DNA from: Fratercula arctica
Lineage: Eukaryota > Chordata > Aves > Charadriiformes > Alcidae
DNA length: 64,000 bases
Direction of reading: 5' to 3'
Assembly: GCA_947846985.1 (NCBI GenBank)
Contig: CANTUZ010000011.1
Span: 15,054,096 to 15,118,095, forward strand
The notes below the pieces were generated by a model, which saw only the letters and a list, made by a program, of their open reading frames with translations, had not been told where the DNA came from and did no database searches. Made by a program: the position numbers and the translations under genes. Positions 1 through 12,490 of this stretch are shown here, one piece after another. Each line of letters starts with the position of its first letter. Position 1 is the stretch's first letter.

Positions 1-3000
1 ACACTGGGGTTTTCTCTTTTTTTTTTTTTAAGCTTTTTTTTTCTTTTTTAAAAGAAAACTCCCCAGATGAAGCATTGTTTGAGAGGCCTGCAGGCTGGTC
101 CTTAGCTGAGTGATCTCTTTGCTCTGGTGTTGCCTTATCACTTATGTTCAGTGCAGGCTGCACCCGTATCTGAAAGCATGGTGCATTGTGTGCTCCATTA
201 GAGAAGATAAGATAAGCTGCATCCAAGCACTTCTCTAATATTTGATCTATTAATGGAAGAGTGGACTTGGTAACTCCTGCTATTAAAAGCCAACCAGCTG
301 GGGCCCAAGGAGGGTGCCCAATCTCCAAGGCTCCATCACAGGGAACTTGAACTGTGCCTGGGGTGGGGAGGGGGGTCCAGAGGGGCATCTCCTGCCTGAA
401 CATCCCCAGCACGAGGCACCTGGAGCTTCCCCTGGGTTCCTGCTCTTCCATGGGGGACACAGGAAAGCCAGAGCCATCCCTAAGGAGAACAAAGGGGGTG
501 GATCAGAGGAGATGATGACAGGACACTTTATTTATAGTTTAGCTCAAGCACTGAGAAGTAGCTGGTTGGTACGTGACAAGGGAGTGAAGTCGCTGTCCCC
601 CTCCTCAGTCCCTTCGTGCAGAGCAGTGGCAGCTCGGGTTGGCTCCGCAGAGCTTACCTGTCCCCTTAACCGCTCCCGATGGCCTGGGAGACAGTTCCTA
701 CAATTCTGCCAAGGAAAACACACAGCCAAGCCCTGTGCCTTGCTTCCAAAGTGCAATTTGCTCCTTCAGCCTGCTACTTATACCGTTTCTTTTTTTTTTT
801 TATTCTTATTCTCATGCTGCCTGCCAATTGTGTTTTATTGCAGCGATTTGGAAACGGACTCCTTAGTCTTTCACATTGTTAAGAGGATGATGGTAACTTC
901 ACTTCCTACTTCACAGAGAGCAAGGGGAAAATGATTACTGCACTCTAATGTGATACTTGCTAAATAGGGACCAGATCAAACCCCCGACAGCTAGAATTTC
1001 TCCTCTTGAGCTGAGGGGGTTGGGAAGACTCACGCTTTCTTAGCCGCTTTGTTACTTTCTGTTAAGATTGCTAATACCTAAAACTATCACTGATAAAATG
1101 CTCAGAGTAACAACCATAGATTATGATTGCTATTCATAAGGTGACCCAGTATTCAGAACAACCAGTGCTTTGCTACGCATAAAGAAAACCTGTGTCTGCC
1201 GGTGGACTATGCAGAACTCCTGAAGAAAAGTGGCACGAAATTTAACTAATTGGATCCACTGTAATTCAGATATAACAGTTGCTGGAGTGATGACATATCC
1301 AGTTGTAAGGAAAGGTAGTGATTTTGTAAGATACAAGAAAAATGCTCTCATTTACTTCTCTCCACCTCCAAATTAATCTACTGCCAATTGAGACTCCTGA
1401 CCTGGAATATCTGGGGTAGGTTCCCCGATAACTGCCTCTGGTAGTAGGGGAATAGAGATCAATCTTAAGCAACTAATAAGGGCAAATAATGTGTTTAGGA
1501 AGAAACTTTGTCACTAGTGTCTTCATCCCATGCAGCTGGAAGTAGCCAAGTGCATCCTGATGCTCTTGGGGATGTTATTCCTGCCTGCCTTCAGGAATTC
1601 CTTTTATTGTTTTCTCAGGGATCCACTGGAGCACATAAGCATTTCCATAGTGCATTTTCAGATTCATTAGCAGAATTAAAACACGGCTGCCTTTTAAGGC
1701 ACAGGTGACTGTGTGAGACCAGGAAAAGAGCAGGACCGTTTATACCAGTTGTGAGCACTCTGGCCATGGGATATATTGGTTAAATTATACTGGGTTTTAG
1801 TAGCTGTACCTGATATTTAAGGTTTACATTTGGTTACATTTCTCCTCGCTTCTGTATGTCCTTTCCCTTTTCTTAGTTTTCTGTGGCACTTCATCTAGAT
1901 TTGGACGAAGGGGGTATAAGGGAGACCCAAATCCATCGGAGGACAAACACAATAGTAGGGAAATCAGAAGAGGCAGCCAAGGCAACTGGACTTGCTTAAG
2001 GGGACCCAATATCAACTTTCTGTCACCGATGAGGAAGAGCCAGGCTCTTTACTGAGGTGCAGAGCAGAAGAGTAACAGACAGCGAACATAAATTGAAGCA
2101 AAGGACCAGAGAGAAGAAAAAATATTTTTCATTTGGAGGATAATTAATCACAAGAACAGAAACCCACGGCACTCTGAAGACATCACTGACCTTGGAGATC
2201 TTCGGCTCACCGTCTGGCTAAAGCACTGAGGAGCTCGGTCTGAAATTCATGGTCACTCTGCTCTGAAAGCAGGAGGGCTGGAGGCTCAAGGCTCTTTGCA
2301 AGCTGAAAAAGTCTCTGGTTCTACAATGGTTTTATTTAAGCTTGGCTCTGTGCAGCATTGCTCAGGTTTAATTAGGACTGGGCTCAGAGTTAGACCAGAA
2401 GGGAAGGTAGAATAACAAACGCTGCTTCTTGCTATATGTCCTAGGGCTTGGACTGTTAGGTATAGGCTGGTTTTTGATGCTAATATTATGCATCTGCCAA
2501 AATAAGACAACTCGGGCCACTTTGCTTTAAAAAACCGTATGGAGGCGCTGAGGTTCTTACATGGGAATCGTTGTCTTTGTTTTGCTAATGGGTGGCTGAA
2601 ATGGTAGAATGGAAATATCTGTGCAAGCAAAGTTGTCTTGTTTTTAGAACAGTAATACAAATGAAAAGCAATATATAAAATTCAGAATCAAGGTAACACA
2701 CTGTGGGAGGATCAGGGTCAGTCCAGCAAGTTGCCTTAGTAGAATTTGTCTGAATCTCTCACTGGGCATAAGGAATCTGTCAAAGTTGTCCTGCAGCAAT
2801 TTGGACACAAGACCTGCTCCTGACCTTGCAACCATTTTGCTGGGAGGCTTGAGTTGTCCCCGCTGAGCCACACTGCCAGCACTGGGACCTGCAACCTGCA
2901 GAAACCAGCCAGAGATTGGGACTTCGTCTTTTATTTCCTGTCTTCTCCAGGAGTGAGAGCCTTTTTCTCATGAACTCAGGGGAACAGACATACAGGCGTC

Positions 3001-6000
3001 ACCTTCAAAGAGCAAACCTACTAGGAAGTAAGTTTCCCTTCTCATTGATTTAAGTAAGGAATAAGAAGCAGAAGGTCCTGTACGTAGCTAGAGCTCAGAT
3101 CCCTTCTGTCGCATGCAGCACTACATACCTCATTAATATTACATATGTGAAAGTTTGATTCTAAAATATCAGATCTATAAGAGATTTTATGACTGTGAAA
3201 GCTGGAGGTGACTGTAATCAATGGAGAAACTTACGTTTATGCTGGAAAATGCTGCTGGAAAATTCTCAAACTTTGGGACATGGCAGGGAATGTTTCCTGC
3301 AGGACTGAATCCATATCTATATAGAATACAGTGCTCTGGAATATTGCCCCGAGCAAAGTCTCTGCAAAAAGCCCTCTACAGCAATATTATATGGAGTCTC
3401 CTTTAAATCTCATTTCTTTTAATTTTTCAAGTAAATACAGTAAACAAGCACTGCAGAGCTGCGTTGGTGTACGCAGAGGGCCTGCAGTGCTCTTCCCTCC
3501 CATAGGCAAGAAAAATGATTCTAAATACCCTGTTTTCTTCTTGCATCTTCCAGCTGTGCTATCCTGCCATTCCTGGGGCTCCAGAGAAACTCTGCCGGAT
3601 ACAAAAAGCTCCCACAGAACTTGCTTTATCGTACTTCTCCTTTGTTTTACTGTAGTAGATTAGTTAAACTCGAGAGAACTCTTCTGGGGGAAATTCTCAT
3701 TTTATGTTCTACTTGGTTTTAAAATAAAATATGAAATTGACTCTTAGTTCTCTCCAGTTTGTTGTTTCTTACAGGTATAGAACAGCGTCTTACACAACAT
3801 TCATGCCAGAGTGAGAGGTAATTTGTTTTTATGCTATTTAAAAATCTATATAAGCACAAACTGCCACCACACTTACACATCTAGATGTGAGGTTTGTATA
3901 TGATGATGCTATGTGAATATGCATTTGTATCCATGTGTGTCCATCTATCTTTATAGAAAATTACATTTAAAATGTAATTTACATTTAAAATGTACATTTA
4001 AATGTTTACACTAAAATGTTACATTTAAAATGTACATTTACATTTGAAATACATTTATAATTGTAGTGTTTCCAGCATACAGGAGTGAAACTGACATAAA
4101 AGCTAAAATTACAAAAAGAAACTCTCTGCTTAAATTTGGGACATAAATTGAATCTCCTCATCTGGAGAGGCTTTGCTGATAAGGATTCTGATTTTGCTAT
4201 TATGGAAGCAACACGATTTCTAGCCCAGGCTGATGGTCTGGTACAGCAAGTAAAGACTCTCTGTTTCTGTCTATAAGGAGAACCCTAAGGTTTGTACTTT
4301 GGACACATTTGCTGCGCTAAATTTTATACCAAATATTGAATACAGAGGTTAAAACCACTGCAGAAACTCCCAGAGGCGGTGTTGTTGTCAGACACAAGGA
4401 GACAGACTGGCTGCAGCCTGGTTCTGTCAAAATGTTTGTGAAGTCAATCTCCTGCCTGTGCAGGAGGTGGTGGTGAAGGCAGTGGTGAAGCTGTATCATC
4501 TTGAAGGTTAAATGCTTCACCAGCCAATAAAACATCAATATTTCCAGGGTTCGTTTACACCCATTGATCGTTCCTATAATCGTCTCAGACATCAAGACCC
4601 TTGAGTGGCAGCAATGGGTGACAAATGCGTCTGTACAGTATAAGAAAATGGATATAGTCTTGTGGTTTTTTGGGAATGCCATCAGTCCCTTCTGTACCGT
4701 ATTTTGGGTATGATTAGCTACAAAGACAGACCTCTCTGACTCCTGACTGGCGCAGCTCAGGGCCCATTTTTCCTCAGCTGCCTGTTGGCGTTGTCATCCA
4801 CAGTGCTGCCAGCTCCGGCGCAGGAGAGCTGAGGGCTCTGGTGATGGCACTGCACAAACCAGGGTTGTTGAGGGCTGCATACATTGAGGTAGTTGAAGTT
4901 TCCTTCTGTAACAGCTGAAAGGGCTCTTTCAGAGAAAGAAATGACAACAAAAAAAGAAATATTTGCCCAAGGGGTGAATGAATAAAGGTTTTTTCCATCA
5001 CTTTTTCAATACGAGGAGGAGAGATCCTCTGGAAATCCTCTGTGTACTTTCTCACTTGGTGAAATGTTCCCTTTCCTGAATTTTTTATTTGATCATATAT
5101 ACCCTTTCTATTTTGAGGTTATGTTTTACTCTGCAGATTCCTATCTTTTCTTTTCCTAAATTGGAAGGCTAATTTAAAAGAATGAGACATCATTAAGCCC
5201 TTTTGGGTCTAGAATTCTGGTCAAGCAATTTTGAATTTGTAGGAAATTATGCTTTCAGCTTTAACTTTCTAAATTCAATGGCAGCAACAACTCAAATACT
5301 TCTCAACTTTTTTCAGATTATTTTTATTTCCTTTTATGCAATAATTGTAAAGGTAAGCTAATTTAGGAGATAGGGACCTCAGCCTGCGATCATAGTCCAT
5401 CCCAAGATGAAGCCACTGTGCCAGTCAGTAATACTTGCCCTTCCACTTCCTGTTGAGCCAACACCTGTGGAGATAATATGTGGTAGCACTAGGTATCATC
5501 TATTTTGTTGGCTGAGGAATACACAGGGATTTTTTTCTATGTCCAGCAGCTAAAACAGAACTTTCCTTCCAGCTGTGTTGATCATGTAATAGTCCATTGT
5601 GGTACACATGGTGACGGGCCACCATGGTAAACTAACTCCTACACAGATCACTGTGCAAGGGGGTAATTTTTGCAGAAGATAACTCACAGTACAATGCAAC
5701 TTAGTAAACAGATGCAGAAATAAGAAAGTGGGCTTTGGATTCTCAAAGTTTTGTGATCTTGACATCAGCAATTTTAGACAGCATTGTTTGGATTTGAGCT
5801 CTCATGCTCTGCTAATGTGGTGTCAGGTTTCTGAATTCTGGCAAACTTTATTTATAATTTTTTTTTTTCCAGCTTATTGCTTGCTAGATTCCTGATCTAG
5901 GAGAATGTCATGGTTTGTCCTCAAACCAGGACAGAGAGTCATGATTTATGGTTCATCTGTGTGAACTCAAATGATTAATTTGTAGGAAAGCACGAACACG

Positions 6001-9000
6001 TATGCTTTTTCCACATACTCCGCTGCCGTAATGGCTCAGTCTATAGACAACAAGTACTTGGTGATGAGAAACTCTGGCTACAATGTGAATTGTGCTGTTG
6101 CCTTTACTGAGCGCAGGATCTCAGTATATAAAATTTCAGCTTTGTCATTCATGCGTCCGCAGAACAAAAGAAAGGAATGTGCCACTTCAACTGTACATGG
6201 CTTTTAAATGGGAAGTTTATCATTTTGACTGGGTAGCCTGAAATGTGGCCAGTTCATGGTATTTTTAGGACATATTCGCTTTTTTTTTGTGACTATGTTT
6301 GCAAACAGCAAACATATTCGCTTACCGCGGGGCTGTGAACACAGTCTCCAAAGATGTGACACAGTTGTACTGCTTTTTCACTTAATGGTGGATATTAAAT
6401 GCTAAAGCAAAACAGACAACCAAGAAATGATGTGTTCTAGTAACCAAATAGCTGACTGTGCTTAGAAATCTCTCTTGCAATTTTAATATATCATAGAAAA
6501 AAAGCAATTTGTAATCAATTTCAACTGATGTAAGTAATTTCCATTAAAGATCCCAAATTGTACATGGGCACATTTCTCTCCCTTTCGCATCTTTTTCTTC
6601 CTCATTTCAATAGTTACTAGAGCTAGTCCCATTATTAGTTGCTTATAAGATACCTTTTTTGTTGCTTAAACTGCAACAACTGTTAATGGCATACCCTGGA
6701 TTACAATTTTCACTGGAAAAGCTTTTGTACAACTTCAAGAACTCTGCACATATCTACAGACGCCTTCACAAAGCTCTTCTGCCTGGGGAAACCCTCACCA
6801 GCAAGAGCAGGAGCATTCGGCATGCTTCAGCCAGCTGAACTCTGTGATATTCACAGTCCGGAAAATATTTTTTTTTTGTTTGTGTACTTTGCTACTCAAC
6901 CAGCTCTGGCTGGCATTGACCTCTGTAGCAGAGTGTGGTTGGTCTGAACCCCAGCATAGGAAATGCAACGGCAAACCAAGCACAATTTCACATCTTCATT
7001 CCTCCTTTTCTCTCTCTTTGTGATTAAGTGACTGGGATCCTCCAGTCTATGGGGCTGGAGCAGTCTTATGCATCTGCATACTTGATAGATGTGGCATCTG
7101 TTGTCCTTAATTACTGTAGAGCACCGTGGTGAGTAACTTGTGCATTCACTCTCATTTAATTCTCATTGCTGGTGTTGTCTGAAATTTAACTTTTCCTCCT
7201 TCCTGCCAATTCTGTCATTTTGACAACAGCAGCATTATTTTTTAACCATTTCTGAGCCTAGGAGATGCCCAGCAGGAGTTAGTAATTCCTTCCAGCTAAT
7301 CAGTTTAACAGGACAGCCTGCCTGCCTTTTGTGGGAAAAAAAAGTTCAGCAAACAAGTTTAGTTTTAATTTCATTTTCCTAACTTGCTTTTTATGTATTA
7401 TCCAGTTCTGTTCACTCTTTCCTCTCTCATGTGCTGCTGTCCTTCCAGTGTTTAGGTTGGAAGCATCTGAGATCCTGTGGGTGTTTGGCAGGGGACTGCA
7501 GTCAAGACCACACCGGATAAAAGTGTCTCTTATAAACCGCTGCGTCCCTTGAAACTCAAGAACAATCTCCTGGAGCCTATGGGCAAGTTTTTCCAGAGAC
7601 CTTTTTTGCGTTTTTCAGCTTTTAATATTTCATTCATGGCTGTGATATCACTTGCAGATCCACTCTTTGTATGGCTCTGGTATTCGCGTGTTTCCATTTT
7701 ACTTTTGGGGTAGCAGGGATCAGTTTTGGCAGCTGTGATCAGAGGGCAAAAGAAACTGCTTGGCCATGCACAGGGGTCTTGGAGTGCTGCTAACAAGTGA
7801 ATAACTTGGGTTTTCTCCCAAGAAGCAAGTTAGATCTCCTGGCAGTGCCTCCACACATTTATTTGCGGGTGGAGCTGTTGGAGGGCTGTAGCCAAAGCCC
7901 AGCAGTTCTCAATAAGCTCAAGCAGCCATGATATGACTTGTGGAATGAAATATATTCTGTAAACTGCACACCTGGCAGACTTGGATCAGAAAGACTGCTG
8001 TTCTTGTCTTTTTTTTATTAGAGGTAAGTTATTTCTTGCTTGAATCACACAGACTTGACACCATCTCATTTAATAGCCCTTGCTAATATAATTCAATATA
8101 CCGGTAATTCTAACAACAATGCACATCAGAGTAATAGCACAGGTCTTCACTTCAGGCCAAATATTTAAGCTGTAGTTCTAGGCTCTAACAAATGATTATT
8201 ACAGAAAACTGCCTGCATCAAGTTACCTGCATAAAGCGTAACTGTATTTTATACAGAGTAATAAATAGAGAATAAATAGATCCACTTGTCTTACTTCAGC
8301 CACCAGCAAATATACAGCTTGCAATTTTAGAAGTTGCTGATGTCTCTCTTCATAACTTGTCAGAAATATATTTTCCTCATTGCTGCACTCATTAAAAATA
8401 AGCACCTGAGATTTCATGGAGACTCAAGGTACAAAGACTGAGTGGATACAATGAAGTAAAAGGTACTAATTACAGGAGAGAAATCTGTAGGCCTTGGTGT
8501 GTTGCCAGATCCCGCAATGTGTTTTGGACAACTGTAACTCCAGGGGTTAGTTTGTGGTGAGAAAATAAAATTAACATAAATATCCTAATAATTACTTTCC
8601 TTGTCTGTGAAATCAGATTCACAAGTCCTGTGGGGGCAAATAACTCCTTTAACAAGCCTTTGCAAAGGTGATGACTGCTGTGCTTGTTCTTGCTGGTAGA
8701 AATTTGAACTTTGGGGAGCACGTTGTGTCTGTCCTGGCTACTTTTCGTTTTCAAGAGGAAAAAACAGGCCATAGAAGTGTACATTTATTTTCGGTATAAG
8801 CAAAATAGGTACATTCAGGAATACATTTCATGCCTTTGCTCAGAGTCCATCTTAGTGGGAAATGCCATGCATGAGTAAGATGTACAGGCTCAAACTCAAC
8901 TGCAGCCCCAACCCCAGTTCTTGCTGGCTTCAATATTTTTTCACTAATATGTAATAGGAATGAACTTTGCCCATCTTCTTGAGGATAATTTAAAAATTAT

Positions 9001-11385
9001 GACTTGGACCTCGAGTTTATTTGTGAATCTGTCGGCATCCTCCTCTTTATATGCTTTAAAACAGGCCATCTCACCACCACTGATAACATTATGAACCTAT
9101 ATAAATCCTGTCTGTGGCACCGCGCTCAATATCCTGTTGGCCTCCTGTACTGTGTCCCATAACTTCTCCAGCTCAAACTCTCTCCATTTGCTCCCGTTAT
9201 CTCAGCCGTGAGGCTGGATTTGCAGCTCTGAGGAAGAAGCGCCCTGATGATGGGAGCTGGAAATGCAGAAACCCAAGATCAGTTCCAAATATTGAGTACA
9301 AGGTGTCATCGAGCAAGGTCACTGTGGTTTCCTCTGCCTCTTTTTTGGTAGTCCACAAGGAGGGAAGGGGTTATCCTCTCTGAGAATCGAATCCCCTCCT
9401 GCAGGGTGAATTCTGCTACTTGTTGATAACGTCAGGAGACGCGGCTCTGCAGAAAGCTGCTGCTGTCTAAATTCAGCGGCACTCTGATTTTCACAGCAGA
9501 TCAGCTTTCCAAGAGCTCTAGGTCTTAAGTGGAGAGGAAAATCCCCCTGCTTACTTGCATTTTTATTCTGTCATACAATCTCTCTACTTAGTGCCTCACA
9601 GCATCTTTTCTTTGAAAGTGGCTCCTGATTTTTGGAACTGTTTTCACATTCAGATCTTAACTATAAGAGTAAAATAAAATTTTAAAAAATCCTGTTTGTT
9701 AGAGCAAATCTCACTCTGAACAGTACCCTAATGTCCCATATTTTTGTGTGTTCAATGACACCTGTTGTGAATTTAGCTCCGTTCCAAATGCTGCAGGAAT
9801 GCAACCAGTTTTCTACTTTGAAATGTCCATCTTCCAGTGCCTGGGGTGAGGGAACCTGAAATGTATTCTTTTCTTCTTCAGATTCTGCTGGGTGGCCCCA
9901 GGCCTCGGTGTCTGTGGGGGCTCCTATCAGTTCTCCAGGTACTGCTCTCCTTGGCTTTGCAGCTCCGCCCTTCCTCAGATAACAGCCATCAGCTCCCAAC
10001 AGGCAGCGGGAGCCTTTGCTGTTTGCTTATCCCTTGGCGAGGCACCATCTCATCCCCTGCAACCTGCTGCCAGGCACTTTTTCATGGACTGTCCTCTGGC
10101 TTCTCTGTCCTGCCTGAAAGCCTGGAAGTCTCACACATGCACAATTTTTTTTTTTTTTTAAATGAGCCACTTGCTTTCTGTCTCTCCTTTCCCAGTTCCT
10201 CCCATCATTCTTTGGTATTTATTTCCTGTTCCTTTATGTGCATTCATTTCGATACTGCACCTCTTAAAAACACCTCTACCAGCTCAAAAACTGGTATTTT
10301 AGCTTAAATGGGGATTGTGAAAGCTCAGCAAAACCAAGGCTGCTTTGCAGCACGCTCTCGTACATTTGTAGCAGGGCCCAGGGCTGTCAAACCCCATGGT
10401 GTGATGCAGCATGCATGTTTGTAATGTAGGGATTTGCATGCTTTTACTATTTATTTTGTTTTCTTATTCCTATAATCAGCACAAACAATTTAAATGGGGA
10501 AATAGAATTATCATTATTTGCTGCCCATTATAATGTTAAGAAATTAAGCTGGAGAAGAAAGTGTGACATATGCCAGATCACCACAGGCACGAAATCCCAA
10601 ACCAAACATGAATTTGTAAAGCCGTGTCTGCTTAACTGTAACCAGGCTGATCGGCTCCGAACAATGCTGGAGGAGATAGTCTGCCTGTGAGTGTACACAG
10701 CAACATTTTATCTTGTGTTGAAGACATAAATGGTTGTTTGCAGAATGTTTGTTTTTCCAAGCTACTGTCAAAATGGCATGTATATTGATGCCACTTGGCC
10801 TGTCACACTGTATTTATTCATTTCTGTTAGAGAGGGAACAAAAATGTTCCCTCTTCAAATTAGCTTAACATTTTCGGCCTCTGATGGGATAAACATAGCT
10901 GTGTGTCACTGTGTTTTTCTATACTGTGGCACTGCACTATAAAGGGTAGTGCAAGAAAACAGTTCCTGAGCTATGGCCCCATGCAGAACCCACCCCCCCA
11001 CAACAGCCGGCTACATCTCTTGGGGGAAAAAGTGTAGGGTCACCAGACAAAAGGAAAAAACATTGTGTTTTTTTGCAGCAGGTGAGCAGGTCACTTGTTA
11101 TCAGTCACGAGCTGTGACTGCATGGGCATACCAGAGCTCTGCGCCACCGGTAACCCAGGAGAGTCTGTGGAGGAGCCAAAATGGAGTCTGGCATGGGTAC
11201 ACAGCTTGTCCCTGGCAGAAATGACTCTCCAGGTCCCTGTGTGCAGTATTCCTCGCTCCAAAACAAGATTGGTTTCCTCTGCCCTGAGGAGTTCCCATCA
11301 TCGCTCCTCTCTGCTGGGAAAAGCAGTGTTTTATTCCCACATTTTTTTATTTGTGCAAGGTCCTTTCCTGTTGTGCCGTAGCTGT
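1..11385. other. Upstream intergenic DNA, no gene recognised
   Basis: I see no frame with family resemblance or coherent splice sites on either strand. The longest frame (about 200 codons near 314-934, from a GTG) has low-complexity ends and no domain. The stretch holds an AT-rich palindromic repeat at 3957-4056, short hairpins near 5911 and 6295, and scattered poly(T) runs. In mammals the gene upstream of SUSD3 is FGD3; I could not recognise any FGD3 exon here. Confidence 0.5.
3957..4056. repeat. AT-rich tandem palindromic repeat (ACATTTAAAATGT units)
   Basis: About four to five imperfect copies of ACATTTAAAATGT and ACATTTAAATGT occur head to tail. Each unit is itself nearly palindromic around TTTAAA, so the tract can form alternating hairpins or cruciforms. 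Confidence 0.75.
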
Positions 11386-11389
11386 TTGA

Positions 11390-12345
11390 GGTCCTTTGAG
11401 AAGAGATTTTGCTGAAAGTCCTTTTATAAAAAGCCACGTAGAAACTATCAACTAGATTTTCCCTATCTTCTGGCCTTTTAACTCCTTCAAACATCTCCAG
11501 AGGATTTTTGAGATATAACTTACTTCCGTTCATAAACCCCATGTTGACTTTTCCCCAATATATTACATGTATTAATGTGTTCACTGATCTTACTGGCTAA
11601 AGCATTTTCTGTTATCGTAGCTGGTACAGATTTCAGGCTTCCCAATCTGAGATCCCAACTGAAAGAAATCCTTTTAAAAAGCTGGTGTCACATTTCCTCT
11701 ATTTCAGACCTTGCGTAATCAAGATTTTAAGTGAGAGGTTATGCACCATTGTTAAAAATTAATTTGATTATTTCACCTTGAGTTTCTTTTGCATTCTTGC
11801 TGAATGCTGCCTGCTCTTGTTCCTGCATGTTCCACACACAGAGCCCTCAAAGAGGGGCTCTGGCTTTCCTCCCTGGTTTCCTTCAGGGTAAGCGAAGAAT
11901 TAATTCAGCCTTTCTGCTACGACCTTATCTTCTGTGAGTGCTCCTTTCAGATCCTGATCAAGGACCCCACCAGCTCTCTGACAGACAGCCTTCCTGCTTG
12001 TAAGGCATCCAAAGATAAATTTACGATTCCTTTTGATGCTTTTTGCAAGTTGTTCTTCCACTCTTTGGCCTGCTGCTTGTGCTTTAAGCATGTTTAATCT
12101 GCCAGATTTTCTGCTTTCCTCGTTTGGGCGCATCTTCAGATTTTTGAAAGGATACCTGCTTGCTTCTAACAATCTTTTGTCCCTGCTGCTTGGTCCTGTC
12201 AGCTTTTCCTTGCTGACCCTTCTCAAGTCCTTGCTGACAAGTAGGTGTGTCCTGCGCCTCCAGCCTGGTGGCCACCAACAGTCTCTGGTCTGTCTGGGAG
12301 GATTTGAGCCTCTTGGCTCTTCCTCAGGGGCTGTTTTCTAACAAG
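11390..12345 (-). mobile_element. Ancient CR1-like LINE ORF2 fossil, antisense
   Basis: Read on the - strand, decayed but recognisable LINE ORF2 blocks appear in the expected order. First comes a stretch at about 12226-11900 with EEQLAKSIKRNRKF, then LKGALTEDKVVAERLN, which resembles the linker between endonuclease and reverse transcriptase. After an unreadable gap, GFMNG near 11530 and a following segment resemble the QHGF region and the catalytic YLDFSKAFD block, here strongly mutated. Frames shift repeatedly, so it is non-functional. The family resembles old CR1/L3-type elements abundant in turtles and crocodilians, far older than the CR1 copies elsewhere in the window. Identification is from recalled motif order only. 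Confidence 0.65.
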
Positions 12346-12357
12346 GTTTAACACAAC

Positions 12358-12490
12358 CTAGAATAGTTTGGGTTGGAAGGGACCTTAAAATTCATCCAGT
12401 TCCAGCCCTGTGCCCTGGGCAGGGACACCTCCCACCAGACCAGCCTGCTCAAAGCCCTGTCCAACCTGGCCTGGAACACTTTTACCCAGT
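12358..12490 (-). mobile_element. CR1 3'-end fragment, antisense
   Basis: The stretch begins with TAGAATAGTTTGGGTTGGAA and continues through the CCTGGGCAGGGACACCTCCC and CCAACCTGGCCTGGAACAC blocks. These are the reverse complement of the conserved avian CR1 3' end. It is truncated after about 130 bases and lies next to the older antisense LINE fossil. Confidence 0.85.

Noticed and set aside
314..934. 206-codon + strand frame
   Set aside because: It starts at GTG, has no domain and contains a Phe/Leu run from a poly(T) tract. No splice context was found.
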